Positions 1-11,436 of a stretch of DNA of 64,000 nucleotides are shown one piece after another (the stretch's first letter is position 1; every line of letters begins with the position of its first letter). The stretch covers positions 1,612,001 to 1,676,000 of the forward strand of contig CAUWAG010000012.1 in the NCBI GenBank assembly GCA_963556695.1, in the 5' to 3' direction. The notes below the pieces were generated by a model. The model was not told the origin of the DNA. It saw only the letters and a list, made by a program, of their open reading frames with translations, and made no database searches. The position numbers and the translations under genes were made by a program. The stretch comes from Anthostomella pinea (taxonomy: Eukaryota > Ascomycota > Sordariomycetes > Xylariales > Xylariaceae).

Positions 1-2180
1 CAAGCGTTATATTACAAATCTTAAAAATAATATTTCTTAAACATTCATTCATAATACGAATTAAAAAAACATTAAATTGGTTTTAATTGATTCAATATCA
101 CATACGTTATTAGCCGTTTTTAACCGTTATAAATTAAGTTGTTAGCTAAGAAAATAGCTTTAAATATTAAAAACATCTTACGATGGCGTATAACTCTTTA
201 AACAACTTCCGTTAATACTTTCGCGCTATTATTAACGGGTTAAATTAAAGCCGCGTATGGCTTATTATTTTTTATCGCTTTCAAACCTCGAGTTACGCTT
301 TTGAAACCGTAAATTAACGATCTTTTTTAAACTTTTTTAAAAAGGGTTATTTCGTATCTTATAATTAATGTTTACTTTAAAACACAAATATCTAATATTA
401 ATCTTGGTTTTATTATCGCTTTATAAAAGTTGAAATCAATCACGTTCAAAATAACCGTTTTTTATATAATGCTGATATTTAATTCATTATTAGCTTTATA
501 GCCGTGTTAACCGCGTACCGCGTATAAGGTGTCTTTTTGAACTTTTTTTCATTATCGTTATTGATACGGTTTTAAATTTTATTAATAAAGTCGGTTTAAA
601 AAGCGTAGGTCGTTGTTTTCATTAAATAGTAAATAAAGAAAGACGAACGGGTTTTTCTTAAAAAGCATTAGTAAATGTTTAATATTCGTTGTTATAGTTA
701 TTTTATCTCGTTATTTACATCGTTATTACGTGTCCTTAAAAAAATTAGATTAGTTTCATATCGAATAAAATAGCCTTTATTAGGATAATATTGTATTTCT
801 TGCTTTTAGCGCTATACGTCGATTTAAAGCGAATAATTAGTTCGTTATCGTAATATAAGCATTTCACTAAAAGCGTAAGTCTTCTATTAATTACGCGTTA
901 AATAATTATAATTATTTTATTTTAATAAATACGCGTAAGTTTTATAAAAACCTTAACGTTACATCTTTTTAAAAATAAAAAGTTAAATACTATATTCAAT
1001 AACTTTCAAAGTCGTAAAAGTATTACTCTTTAAACAGTGATTATTTAAAGCATTTTTAACCAAATATTATAAACTTTAAAATATCTTATTTAACCCATTT
1101 GTCGTTAATTTCGTCGTTATTTACGATCTTAATAATATGATTGATTTTAAAAACGCCGTTAACTTTATAAATAATCTCGTTAATACGCGTTAATACGTTA
1201 TAACATCTCTTATCAAAGAAACACTTCATAAAGCGCGTTATTTTTACGTTTTAATTTAATAAGCTCCATTTTAACCTTATTTCTACGTGAAACATTAACC
1301 GCTTAATTATTTAACTATCGTATATATGATAAGCATTTTATAATTAAAGGACTTATTATGTTTAGATTTGCAATGGCTTAAAACAATATAATTAATTTAA
1401 TTTAATTTAAATTAAACAGAATTCTTGAACTCTTTCGAATTAAAGTTCAAAGTTTAAGCGAGTAAATTATGTTTAAATTTAAATATTAAAGCTTAATATC
1501 ATTATTATAAACAACATTAAGTTATAATAAACTACTATACGTATCCTGTATGTCCGCTTTAACATATAAACTACATGACTATTATAGTTTTAAAACTATT
1601 ATATTTGATAAAATATTATACATATATTATATCAATACTTAATATTATAAAAACCTATTAAGTTCCAAATATCTTATAAATATCACATTTGTTAACAAGT
1701 AATTAAACTGTATTAAAAGTATAGTTAAACAAATTAAAAAGTCAAGTAATATTAAAAATGATAAGAAATCTTTATATGTTAAAATTATAAATCAGTTAAT
1801 TAAATTTTATTAGATGGAGTGGTGCAGGTGGTCTGTGCGCGGACCAGGTGGATTTGGTGTGGTCCTAGCGCTCTGGGAACGGTCGATTAGTGACCGTTGC
1901 CGTACAGCTCTAGCGCTACGCTAGCTGGACGCGTTGTAACTATACTTAAGTGAAAATCTGTCTGCGATAGATAGTTCCAAAAAACAACGAACGAACGTAC
2001 CACCAATACTTCCGCATACAAATTCTCACAAATTTATAAATTATATATAATATAAGATTCGGGTTTTTACTTATAAATAAATCACGTGATAAAATTAGCT
2101 TTAATTAACCTTATAATCTAATTCTTCAAATCCAACACGGAGTTTTAAAGTAAGAAAGGGTTTTTAAAATATAAAAATGT
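1..2180. repeat. AT-rich relic island, RIP-like
   Basis: This stretch is extremely AT-rich, with many TpA steps, runs of TTAA and TATA, and no open reading frame of useful length. That pattern is what RIP (C-to-T change in repeated DNA, known in Pezizomycotina) leaves behind, so it is probably an old degraded transposon. No family can be named from what remains. A GC-rich patch at about 1813-2010 interrupts it and is listed separately. Composition changes sharply to normal coding DNA after about 2180, just before the lys2-type gene. Confidence 0.75.
1813..2010. repeat. GC-rich hairpin-bearing patch inside the AT island
   Basis: About 200 bp of balanced composition sits inside the AT-rich island. 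It contains short inverted repeats: AACGGTC and GACCGTT separated by 7 bases, GGACCA and TGGTCC about 13 bases apart, and TAGCG-CTA-CGCTA. The octamer CTAGCGCT occurs twice. The composition suggests a piece that arrived after the surrounding DNA was mutated, such as a solo LTR or MITE. I could not find convincing terminal repeats or a target-site duplication, so its identity is open. Confidence 0.4.
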
Positions 2181-2402
2181 GCGTTTTGCGTCACCCGACC
2201 TGATCAAACCTTACGATGCCATGTTCCTAAGGCGGTTTGGTCTGGCAGTAATGAGGGGCATGTTCGGTGGGGGATAGGTGGGGTCCCGGCCATGACGGCA
2301 GGTGCCCGAAAGTCGGAGTGAAATTTATTTTGTGAGTAACTGGCCCGATTGACTGGCATTTCCGAATATCGAATCGTCTCACATATTATCTCAACCGACG
2401 CG

Positions 2403-5400
2403 ATGGTTGAGCTACCGGACCCCACGGCCGACCTTGACTGGAGCGGATATGTTGGAGCCATCCACGAGACGTTCCACAGGAACGCGCTGGCCTATCCCGA
2501 CAGGCCCTGCGTGACCGAGACCAAGAGTTCTACGTAGGTCGCATGTCCTTTTTCATAGTTCCAGATCAGATATAGACAGACTGGAGCAGGCTGTCATCAG
2601 TGGAAAGCTGCTGACAGCTAGCCACAAGGTCGCCCACCAGGACCTTCACCTACCGCCAGATCGACGAGGGCGCCAACACCATTGCCAACTACCTCCACGA
2701 GGCGGGCATCACCAATGGCGATGTCGTCATGATCTTTGCCCACCGCTCCGTCGAGCTGGTGTGTGCCTTTATGGGAACTCTGGTGCGACCTGCCACGTCC
2801 GCCCCCAGCATCGAGTACAACTGACCAACTGACCCACCTGTTCAGGCTTCTGGAGCTACCATAACAGTTCTCGATCCTCTCTACCCGCCTCAGAGGCAGC
2901 AGGTCTATCTCGAGGTATCCCAGCCCAAGGCCTTGATCTCCATCGGCAAGGCCATAGACGAGAACGGGTAGGCAGACTGTCTTACAGGCACCTTCCTCTT
3001 ACTGACCAGGCTGCACCAGTCCCCTTGCTCCGTTGGTACAAAAGTACATCGACGATGAGCTGTCCATCAAGACCCAGATCCCGGACCTCCGCCTCAGTGA
3101 CGGCGGCGTGCTGTCTGGCGGTGAGAAGGAAGGCCGGGATATCTTTGCCAGCGTACGAGCCAAGGCCTCCTCACCCCCCGACGTCCTTGTCGGCCCGGAC
3201 TCCAACCCAACCCTCAGTTTCACCTCGGGCTCGGAAGGAAAACCCAAAGGCGTCCTGGGACGTCACTATGGCCTGACAAGGTACTTCCCCTGGATGGCGA
3301 AGCGTTTTAACCTCTCGTTCGAGAGTGTGTTCGCCTGTCTCTCTGGCATCGCTCATGACCCCATCCAGCGAGGTAAGAGATGGCCTGCACCACGGTTGTA
3401 GCGCTCTGGCTAACCCCAGACGCCAGACATCATGACGCCGCTGTGGCTCGGCGCCCAGTTGCTCATCCCGGCCAGGGAAGACATCCAGCACGAGAGGCTG
3501 AGCGAGTGGATGAATCTCTGGTCACCGTCCACAACGCACCTTACTCCCGCCATGGGGCAGATCCTCGTCGGTGGTGCCACAGCCAAGTTTCCCTCCCTAC
3601 GGCACGTCTTCTTCGTCGGCGACGTGCTCACCACTCGCGACTGCAAGGCACTTCGCCAATTAGGAACTTCTTGCTCCATAGTAAACATGTACGGCACCAC
3701 CGAAACCAGTCGGGCAGTATCTTACTTCGAGATTCCCTCCGCCGCCGAGGATCCGACGGCACTCGACTCAATCGAGGACACTGTCCCTGCAGGTTGGGGC
3801 ATGGAGAATGTACAGGTCCTCATCGTTTCTCAAAAAGATCACACAAAGATGTGCGGCGTTGGTGAGGTTGGGGAACTGTACATCAGAGCGGCTGGCTTGG
3901 CTGAAGGTTACCTCGGCGATCCCGAGAAGAACAAGGAGAAGTTCATCGACAATTGGTTCGTCGATAACGCCAAATGGGCCGAAGCCGACAAGGCCAACAA
4001 CAAGGGTGAGCCGTGGCGCCGTTATTACAAAGGGCCCCGCGACAGATTATACCGCACAGGAGACCTTGGCCAGTATCTGCCGTCGGGAGCCGTGCGTGTG
4101 TCTGGCCGCATCGACTCTCAGGTCAAGATCCGTGGTTTCCGGATCGAGCTCAACGAAATCGATGCCAACTTGAGCGGCAGCCCCCTGATCCGCGACTGCA
4201 AGACCCTCGTTCGAAGAGATCGAAACGAGGAGCCCAAGCTGGTCAGCTACCTCGTTCCCGAGGTGGCCGAGTGGAAGCGCTGGCTGGCGGCCCATAATCA
4301 CGAGGACGTCCAAGACGATGGTGTGGAGATGGGATCCAGTGTGGTCTATCTTCAGAGGTTCCGCCGCATGCAGGCCGAAGTGCGAGAACACCTCAACAGC
4401 CGCCTGCCGGCTTACTCGGTGCCCTCGGTCTACATCATGCTACAAAAGTTGCCTCTGAACCCGAACGGCAAGGTCGACACCCCGAATTTGCCCTTCCCCG
4501 ATGCTGCCGAGATGATGGAGGACGCCTCAGAAGAGGATCTGAAGAGCTGGGAGGCCATGTCTGAGACGGAGAAGACCATGGCCTCGCAGTGGTCGGCCCT
4601 GATTCCGAGCCTGAACTCCAAGACTGTCAAGTATGTAAACACGCGTAGTGCTCTACTGCACAAAGCTGACTTAAGCCTAGGCCCGAATCCAACTTCTTCG
4701 ACTGCGGTGGACACAGTCTTCTGGCCCAGCAGCTTCTCCTCAACGTCCGCAAGAATTTCGGCGCTGACGTGACCATTGGCGTTCTTTACGACAGTCCCAC
4801 CCTCAGAGGCCTGAGTACCCAAGTTGACTGTCTGCGCAATGGCCAGGCTGTCACAGTTGACAAGGCCACCGAAACCGCCTACGCCAGGTCGTTTGACGAG
4901 CTTGTCAGCTCGCTGGACGCCAAGTACCAAGGTGCGGACCCGGATGCCCTAGCCCCCTCGAGTGGTGCCACGTTCTTCCTGACCGGTGCGACGGGCTTCT
5001 TGGGCGCCTACCTGGTCAAGGATATCCTGGACAGGGAAAACACCAAGCTCATCGCGCACACCCGTGGAGCCAAGGACCTTGAGTTCGCCAAGGATCGTCT
5101 CGCGAGGTCAGTCAAGGGCTATGGCTTGTGGCAGGACGCCTGGGCCGACCGGATTGTCTGTGTCCTCGGTGACCTGTCGAAGCCCCGGCTCGGGCTCGAC
5201 GATGCCAGCTGGAAGCACGTAGCCGAGACGGCGGATGTTATCGTCCACAATGGGGCATACGTCCATTGGATTGCTCGATATGAGCAGATGATGCGTAGCA
5301 ACGTCCTCTCCACTATCGACGCAATGAAGCTCTGCAACGAGGGGAAGCCCAAGCTATTCTCGTTCGTTTCGTCGACTTCGACACTGGACACTGACCACTA

Positions 5401-6269
5401 CGTCAACCTCTCTCACGAGCAAACTGCGACCGGGCGCGGAGCTGTGCTCGAGGCTGACGATATGCAGGGCAGTCGTGTTGGCCTTGCCACGGGTTATGGT
5501 CAAACCAAATGGGTATGTCGACCGCTGTACAGAGAGGGTCCATGATGCTGACCGTTTGCAGGTATCGGAGCAGCTCATCCGGGAAGCCGGCAAGCGCGGG
5601 CTCCGGGGCGCTGTTGTGCGTCCCGGATACATTCTCGGTAGCCGCCACAGCGGCGTTTCGAACGTCGATGATTTCCTGATCAGGTTCTGGAAAGGTTGTG
5701 TCCAACTGGCGGCAAGGCCGTTTATCGTGAACTCGGTGAATGCCGTCCCTGTGGACCACGTCGCCCGAGTTGTCGTTGCCGCGGGCCTCAACCCCCTCCC
5801 CGGCGTCAACGTTGTGCACGTCACAGCGCATCCGCGACTCCGTATGAACGAATTCCTCTCGGCTTTGGGTTACTACGGCTACAACGTGCCCGAGGTCGAC
5901 TACGAGGAGTGGAAGACGCAGCTCGAGAAGTTTGTGTCGGCCGGGTCCACGGAGAAGGATCAGGAACAGAGCGCACTCATGCCGTTGTTCCACATGGCGA
6001 TGTCGGACCTGCCGTTGTCGACGCGTGCCCCTGAGCTGGACGATAGAAATGCCGTGGCGGTGCTCAAGGCCGACGCCGACCGGTGGACTGGCATCGACGA
6101 CAGCGCGGGCGAGGGCATCACCCGCGAGGACATAGGGAGGTATCTGCGCTTCCTGGTTGAGATCAAGTTCATGCCGTGGCCGACGGGCCGAGGACGCGAG
6201 CTGCCACCTATTGCGGCTGAGATTGTGCAGGCACAGCGGCAAGTAGGTGGTCGCGGTGGTGCGGCTTGA
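2403..6269 (+). CDS. lys2: L-2-aminoadipate reductase (lys2-type NRPS-like A-T-R enzyme)
   Basis: Predicted enzyme of the fungal lysine pathway that adenylates alpha-aminoadipate, loads it on a phosphopantetheine arm and reduces it to the semialdehyde with NADPH. Exons: 2403-2533, 2629-2782, 2846-2967, 3020-3372, 3427-4630, 4681-5512, 5562-6269 (3504 nt, 1167 aa, in frame throughout). Adenylation signatures are visible: [55 protein letters not shown]. The carrier motif DCGGHSLL places the attachment Ser near residue 667. The reductase domain starts near 750 with [13 protein letters not shown] and has a YxxxK pair (GYGQTKW, about Y927 and K931). The ATG at 2403 leads straight into the start of the adenylation domain; the roughly 220-residue condensation-like N-terminus of yeast Lys2 is absent. 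Many Lys2 features are present, but a paralogue is possible. It lies between two RIP islands and shows no RIP damage itself. Confidence 0.92.
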
Positions 6270-6972
6270 ATATGTTGCGGTTTCCACCGCTTCTAAATGT
6301 AGCCACATATAAAAGATTAAAATAAACATAGTTAAATGAAGTATTAGAATAACGCATCATTATGAAAGATCAAGTACAATAGCTTAAGCTGTCGACATCG
6401 CCTTACTACGCCCACTTCTCAAAGCAACATCCCTAACCCCACACATTATCACGTTCTACATTGTCGGGGTGTGCTCTCCATGCTAACTTAGGCTCTATGG
6501 CGACGGGTTTCACTCGATTCGGGCACCATGTTCGCAGTGCCGGTCCTCGACGGTCTATTGTCTCTAAACTCCCGTCTTCACTATTTGGAGTTGCCCCCCT
6601 CGGCTCCCACAGCCACAGAAGACAGATTATTGACAGTAGGAAAGCTAGGCAAGCCTGGCGCTGCAGCTGCAAAATCTGAGAAAGGCCCGTCTGGTTGCAT
6701 GGCATCCGGCTCCACGCGCAACTACAGGTTGTGTTCGATGGCGAGGTGTCCACCAAGGGGCCAGCCAAGACAGCCTCCGAGTCCCCATCCATGCTAACGT
6801 CTTGGTCTTGTCGAGCATGCATGCCAGTCTGCCCTGTGACATGTCCGCTGCTTGACGTGTGTGGCCAAAATGACTTGACGCGGCCGGGCCCTATCTTCCC
6901 CAACAAGACAAACAGGCATACAGAAGCACCAGAGACATTAATGATACTCCCTACTGATGCGTAGTAATAACC
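6270..6972. other. Intergenic, no supported gene
   Basis: Non-AT-rich sequence between the lys2-type gene and the second AT-rich island. A minus-strand reading frame of about 180 codons (6433-6978) is open here, but it has no recognisable domain and its start reaches into the island repeat, so I do not call it. I see no other feature. Confidence 0.5.
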
Positions 6973-7146
6973 ATCCACAGTTATCGCGTAAAGCTAATTG
7001 GAAGAGACATAGAAGGAAATGTTGTTCATTTTAAAATCTATGAAATAAAGCTGGGAAGCTCTCCTTTATATATAGAAAGCTAGCTAAAAACGAACCCCTA
7101 TGCCTAGCCACGAAAATACAATTCTTATAAATACTACCTTATAACA
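6973..7146 (+). repeat. Island-edge repeat, left copy
   Basis: This sequence matches 18061-18097 plus 19263-19398 along its length, in the same orientation, with mostly transition differences. Shared stretches include GCTAATT, TTCATTTTAAA, GCTCTCC, CGAACCCCT and CCACG. The shared region ends in ACA. It marks the exact left edge of the AT-rich island. It may be a terminal repeat of the degraded element forming the island, or an independent dispersed repeat. Confidence 0.7.
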
Positions 7147-8000
7147 TACCTTTTTAATATGTAAGCATCTTTAAGCTTATTTACTACTTATAAACTTTTC
7201 AATTTCAATTTTAATATAATTAAAACCTATTACTTTATATATCTTTTTTATATATAATTTTAATAACTTTCACACATTACTATATACAAACGCTTATTAC
7301 CAGTTAATAAAATAATTACCTAAAGTAATACTTTTGAACGTTATACTATTATATTATCTTACCGCGCGTGCGCTGTTTGTACATACATTTGAATATTGAT
7401 TAGTATTTTAAATTGAGGTTTTAAAATATATTTTAATAAGCGTTATAAATTTATCATCAACAATAACGGTAATCAAACTAAATAACGATTAAAATAATAA
7501 CTATTATAAGAACTTATTTAATAATAAAATTATTAAACCGACTTTTATCATATTATTTTCATGATATAATCTAAAAAAGGACTTTACGCGATAAATAATA
7601 ATTAAACTTAGCGCTTAACAAAACGAAAATCTTAATTTTTCTTAATGATTAATAAGCCGCTTTTGATAGCTATTGTTTCTCGTTTAATTTCCGTAAACCC
7701 TTTTTGTTTAATTGCAATAAGCTCATAATTATTAAAGATTTTATAGAAGCTGTTAATATAACTTTTATTACTTATTTTAACCGTTTTAATAAGAAAGCTT
7801 TACCGCCGCTTCTTAAAAGCCTGGCTCGATTTAAGAACTAGTCTTTAAAGGCTCTCGCCGTTAAACTAGTTTAAAAAAAAGCTCGCATGCGCTTTAAATT
7901 CTGGCCTAACTTTATAAGCTTTAAGCATTACTTATTTACTGTTTGTAATAAACATAATAATGATATTTTATCAATTATTCGTAATTAAAATAGTTAAGAA
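7147..8000. other. AT-rich relic sequence
   Basis: RIP-like AT-rich DNA between the left edge repeat and the NUMT. No coding frame or recognisable element could be read. Confidence 0.6.
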
Positions 8001-8607
<607 letters not shown>

Positions 8608-8825
8608 TGTCACGGAGAGCGTACTGGGGAGCTGAGACATGGCCGGCAGCAAGCAGCTACTACTCTATTGATATTGAAGAGAATATCAAGACTAGAGAGG
8701 AAAGGAAGAGAGAGAAAGATAGGTACAGCGGGAGGTTGTCCCTTTAAGGGGATCCTCTAGTCAGATCCTTCCCTTAATGGGAGGTATCGGCTTGTCACGT
8801 GGGAAGGTCCGTGCAGGCCGTCACA
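8608..8825. mobile_element. Probable solo LTR (218 bp)
   Basis: A normal-composition 218 bp segment in AT-rich DNA starts TGTCACGG and ends CCGTCACA, the TG...CA form of a long terminal repeat with near-inverted ends. Flanking pentamers are ATAAT on the left and ATCAT on the right, a 4-of-5 match expected for a retrovirus-like target duplication. It contains short palindromic stretches such as CCCTTTAAGGGG. No internal retroelement sequence adjoins it. The good base composition suggests it arrived after RIP of the neighbourhood. Confidence 0.6.
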
Positions 8826-9572
8826 ATCATCATATAAAAGAGCTTCGTATTGCTATTTGAATACATTCAAAAGCCGCTTGAAATAGTAAAAATAAAAAGC
8901 CAAAAAACGATAATAACGCGATTTTTAAGCAAAATAAAAGCGATAACAAGTTTAACAATCTGGTTTTACCGCTTTTTTGAAAATGATATCCGTACGTTAG
9001 CTTATTAAGCGTTAACTTATTTAATAGAATCTGCCCCTACTTTTCAAAATATCCTTTTTAATATTACGTTTAATACTTATATTAACGCTTTTATTAAACC
9101 TTTTAGTTACTTGTAATAATTTTAATGTTATCAATATTATGAATATTCTTACTCATATAAAACGTATAAACAATTTCAGCTTCGTTTTTGTAAGACCTAA
9201 CTTTATACTCTAAACATTTATTACTTGTTTTCGTCCGGTTTATATTTGCGTATCTATTACCTTTTTACCTTTTCATATATCAAACGCGCGTATATTTTAA
9301 CGCGTAAAAAGACAGTTTATCGGGCTTATTTAAAAGCCTATATAAAAAAGCGCTTCCGGCAATCTTTCAAATGATAAAATGCAGATCGAAAAAGAAAAAG
9401 TAAAAATTTTTTTTACTACTATAACTATTATTATTATAATTAAAGAATTCGTATATTCTTCGGGCTTTTACTTGATATAAACATAACTTTCCTTATTAAT
9501 AAGCCTTTAAATTTTAACAATAATATTTATAAGTTAATGTTTTAAATGAAATTAACGATAACTTTTTATACA
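8826..9572. other. AT-rich relic sequence
   Basis: RIP-like AT-rich DNA up to the first Pogo-like element. Nothing else recognised. Confidence 0.6.
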
Positions 9573-9574
9573 TA

Positions 9575-9628
9575 ACGTAGCTGACAAGCGAGTTGACATT
9601 ACAAGCGAGTTGGCACTCGTCATGAACT
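9575..9628 (+). repeat. Left terminal inverted repeat of Pogo copy 1
   Basis: 54 bp, exactly complementary to 11381-11434, with similarity continuing imperfectly for several bases inward. It holds the doubled ACAAGCGAG motif, a likely transposase-binding site. Confidence 0.93.
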
Positions 9629-9680
9629 CTCCAACTGCCATGTCAAATAACTTCACCACAACGCATTTAGTTCAATTCAA

Positions 9681-10076
9681 TCAATCGGATTCCTCTTCCT
9701 TAGAGGTTTCTATCTCTATTGTACAAGTTCGCGCATTATGGCCAGTATTGCCGCAAACGCCACACCGTCGCCCACGCGCTGTCGCCCGCCTCGGACGACG
9801 ACTACTTTCACCCATTTCCTGTTTTGCCAGCTCAGTACCATACTTTGCAGCCTGAAGATCTACTGCATCTTCAACGGAAAGTACTCCTCCTTTTACTAGA
9901 CGTTTGTTTTTTGTTCTCTGGCGTTTACTTAGTAAGTGATTGGCCTCTTCTAGTTCGCGGACCCGGGAATCAACCAAAGCGACCTTATACATAAGACCGT
10001 ATGTAGCCTTTGAAAACGAGCTCAATGCATCAACTATTAATGTAGGTGAGCTTCCCTGGTGGTTTCTGACTCGGTT
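9681..10076 (-). pseudogene. Detached transposase C-terminus with zinc knuckle
   Basis: Directly after the TGA at 10077-10079, the same reading frame runs on to a stop at 9681. Copies 2 and 3 have a CAA codon at the position of this TGA. The tail ends in a CCHC zinc knuckle, CGVCGNTGHNARTC (CX2CX4HX4C), followed by an acidic terminus. Such knuckles are common at the C-terminus of fungal Pogo-type transposases. Unless the TGA is read through, this part is not made. Confidence 0.8.
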
Positions 10077-11336
10077 TCAGATATAAACCGATTGATTTAC
10101 CGCTTCGTTAATGGTGATAGGCGTCTTCGAAGTCCAAGTAGTGGGTGGCAGATTGGGGTCTGGCGACGGTGTTCGTATGACAGCGACAGCATCCAGCTTT
10201 GAAATGACACTTTCTGGGTCAAAAGGAACAAGCCCAGTGGCACTAAAACCTGCTCGAATGTTTCCTGGCGTCATAGCAGCGTTGTGTGCTTCACAAAACG
10301 CTGCAAGGAAGTCCTCCTTCGAAACGTGGGTTATATGATGCCGGATGAGATCCTCAATCATGCGACCATAAGCTCGTTTGAGCGGGCTAAAACAGCCGAC
10401 ATCTAGAGGCTGGAGCCTGTGTGACGAGTGGGCAGGCATACAAAGGGTGATAATGCCATTGTTCTGACAATAATCCTCAAAGACCTGGGAATGGTGGCTT
10501 TTGTGACCATCTAGGATGAGGAGGCGTTTACCAGCAGTCATACGCGGTCTGGTATACTTGTCGAAATGCTGAATCCATTCCAAACCAATCTCATTCGTGG
10601 TCCACCCGTTGTCGGACACGGCCACCTTCCAATTGCGTGGTAATATTGTGTCGCGATACCATGACGCGAGGTGGGTTTTGCCCTGTAGAATGATGAACGG
10701 CGGGACCACCCAACCATCAGCATTAACAGCAGAGATTGCTGTAGACCATTCCCTGTTGCCTTGCTGAGCTTGTCTAGGCCTGTCACGTCTTTCGGCGCTT
10801 GTAACGACCATGTCGGACCCAATAATGCCCATCATAAACCCAGTCTCGTCGAAGTTGTAAGTATCCGCGTCTTGGATACCATGTTTCGCAACTGCTGCTG
10901 CAACTTGGCAAAACCACGCGCAATACGCGTCTGGATCCTCGTTCAAGACCCTCTGGTAGTCTATCTTCCGATGAAAACGCATCCGGAGGCCTGGTGTACG
11001 TTTGATGAAGTTCCGCGTCCAGTTCTTTCTAACGCATCCAGCCCTACGCGTCGCCAATAATTGATTCGCTATATCTTCAACATAACTGTACCGGGGCGGA
11101 AATGCTCGCGCATCCAGGTCAAGAATGAAGGAACAAATGGCATTCTCTTCAGAAACCATAAGTTTCAAAGTATTGGGCATGCTGTCGCGTCGTGATGGCA
11201 TTCCTTTGACTCTATTGCTCAAAGTGGAACGAGGGACATTGAAGAGTTTCGCAAGCTGAAATATAGGAATATGAGGGTCACGTCGTTTAGCTTGAACAGC
11301 TAGCTGCAAGTCTGATTCATTATAACGCGGTGCCAT
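10077..11336 (-). CDS. Pogo-like DDE transposase (copy 1)
   Basis: Transposase that binds the element ends and cuts and rejoins DNA. The start at 11336 (MAPRYNESDLQLA) is chosen because the matching ATG is kept in copies 2 and 3. An N-terminal helix-turn-helix of the psq type (IFQLAKLFNVPRSTLSNRVKG) is followed by a CENP-B-like region (NQLLATRRAGCV...NFIKRTPGLRMRF). The DDE domain then follows with three visible acidic residues: YNFDETGF, LLILDGHKSHHS and LQPLDVGCFSP. The frame stops at a TGA (10077-10079), giving 419 aa. The same frame continues beyond it for another 131 codons with conserved sequence, so this TGA probably truncates the original ~551 aa protein just after the catalytic core. 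Confidence 0.92.
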   Translation of the reverse strand: MAPRYNESDLQLAVQAKRRDPHIPIFQLAKLFNVPRSTLSNRVKGMPSRRDSMPNTLKLMVSEENAICSFILDLDARAFPPRYSYVEDIANQLLATRRAGCVRKNWTRNFIKRTPGLRMRFHRKIDYQRVLNEDPDAYCAWFCQVAAAVAKHGIQDADTYNFDETGFMMGIIGSDMVVTSAERRDRPRQAQQGNREWSTAISAVNADGWVVPPFIILQGKTHLASWYRDTILPRNWKVAVSDNGWTTNEIGLEWIQHFDKYTRPRMTAGKRLLILDGHKSHHSQVFEDYCQNNGIITLCMPAHSSHRLQPLDVGCFSPLKRAYGRMIEDLIRHHITHVSKEDFLAAFCEAHNAAMTPGNIRAGFSATGLVPFDPESVISKLDAVAVIRTPSPDPNLPPTTWTSKTPITINEAVNQSVYI

Positions 11337-11380
11337 TGTTGTTGGTGGAGATATGATGGTTTGAATTGTATTGGTTGGAA

Positions 11381-11434
11381 AGTTCATGACGAGTGCCAAC
11401 TCGCTTGTAATGTCAACTCGCTTGTCAGCTACGT
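11381..11434 (-). repeat. Right terminal inverted repeat of Pogo copy 1
   Basis: 54 bp, exactly complementary to 9575-9628. A transposase ATG at 11387 lies inside it, but the conserved start is further in, at 11336. Confidence 0.93.
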
Positions 11435-11436
11435 TA

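Larger units (their letters stand above)
9575..11434 (-). mobile_element. Pogo/Fot-like DNA transposon, copy 1 (near intact, 1860 bp)
   Basis: Perfect 54 bp terminal inverted repeats (9575-9628 and 11381-11434) begin ACGTAGCTGACAAGCGAG and are flanked by TA on both sides (9573-9574, 11435-11436), the Tc1/mariner-Pogo target site. Each end carries two direct copies of ACAAGCGAGTTG about 16 bp apart. The element encodes a DDE transposase on the minus strand. It has normal base composition and no visible RIP damage, so it is the youngest of the three copies in this window. Confidence 0.95.

Noticed and set aside
5403..6329. Minus-strand frame of 308 codons
   Set aside because: Opposite the reductase domain of the lys2-type gene; no domain can be recognised.
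6433..6978. Minus-strand frame of 181 codons between lys2 and the island
   Set aside because: No homology recognised; the start lies in the island-edge repeat, and two chance hydrophobic stretches are not enough.
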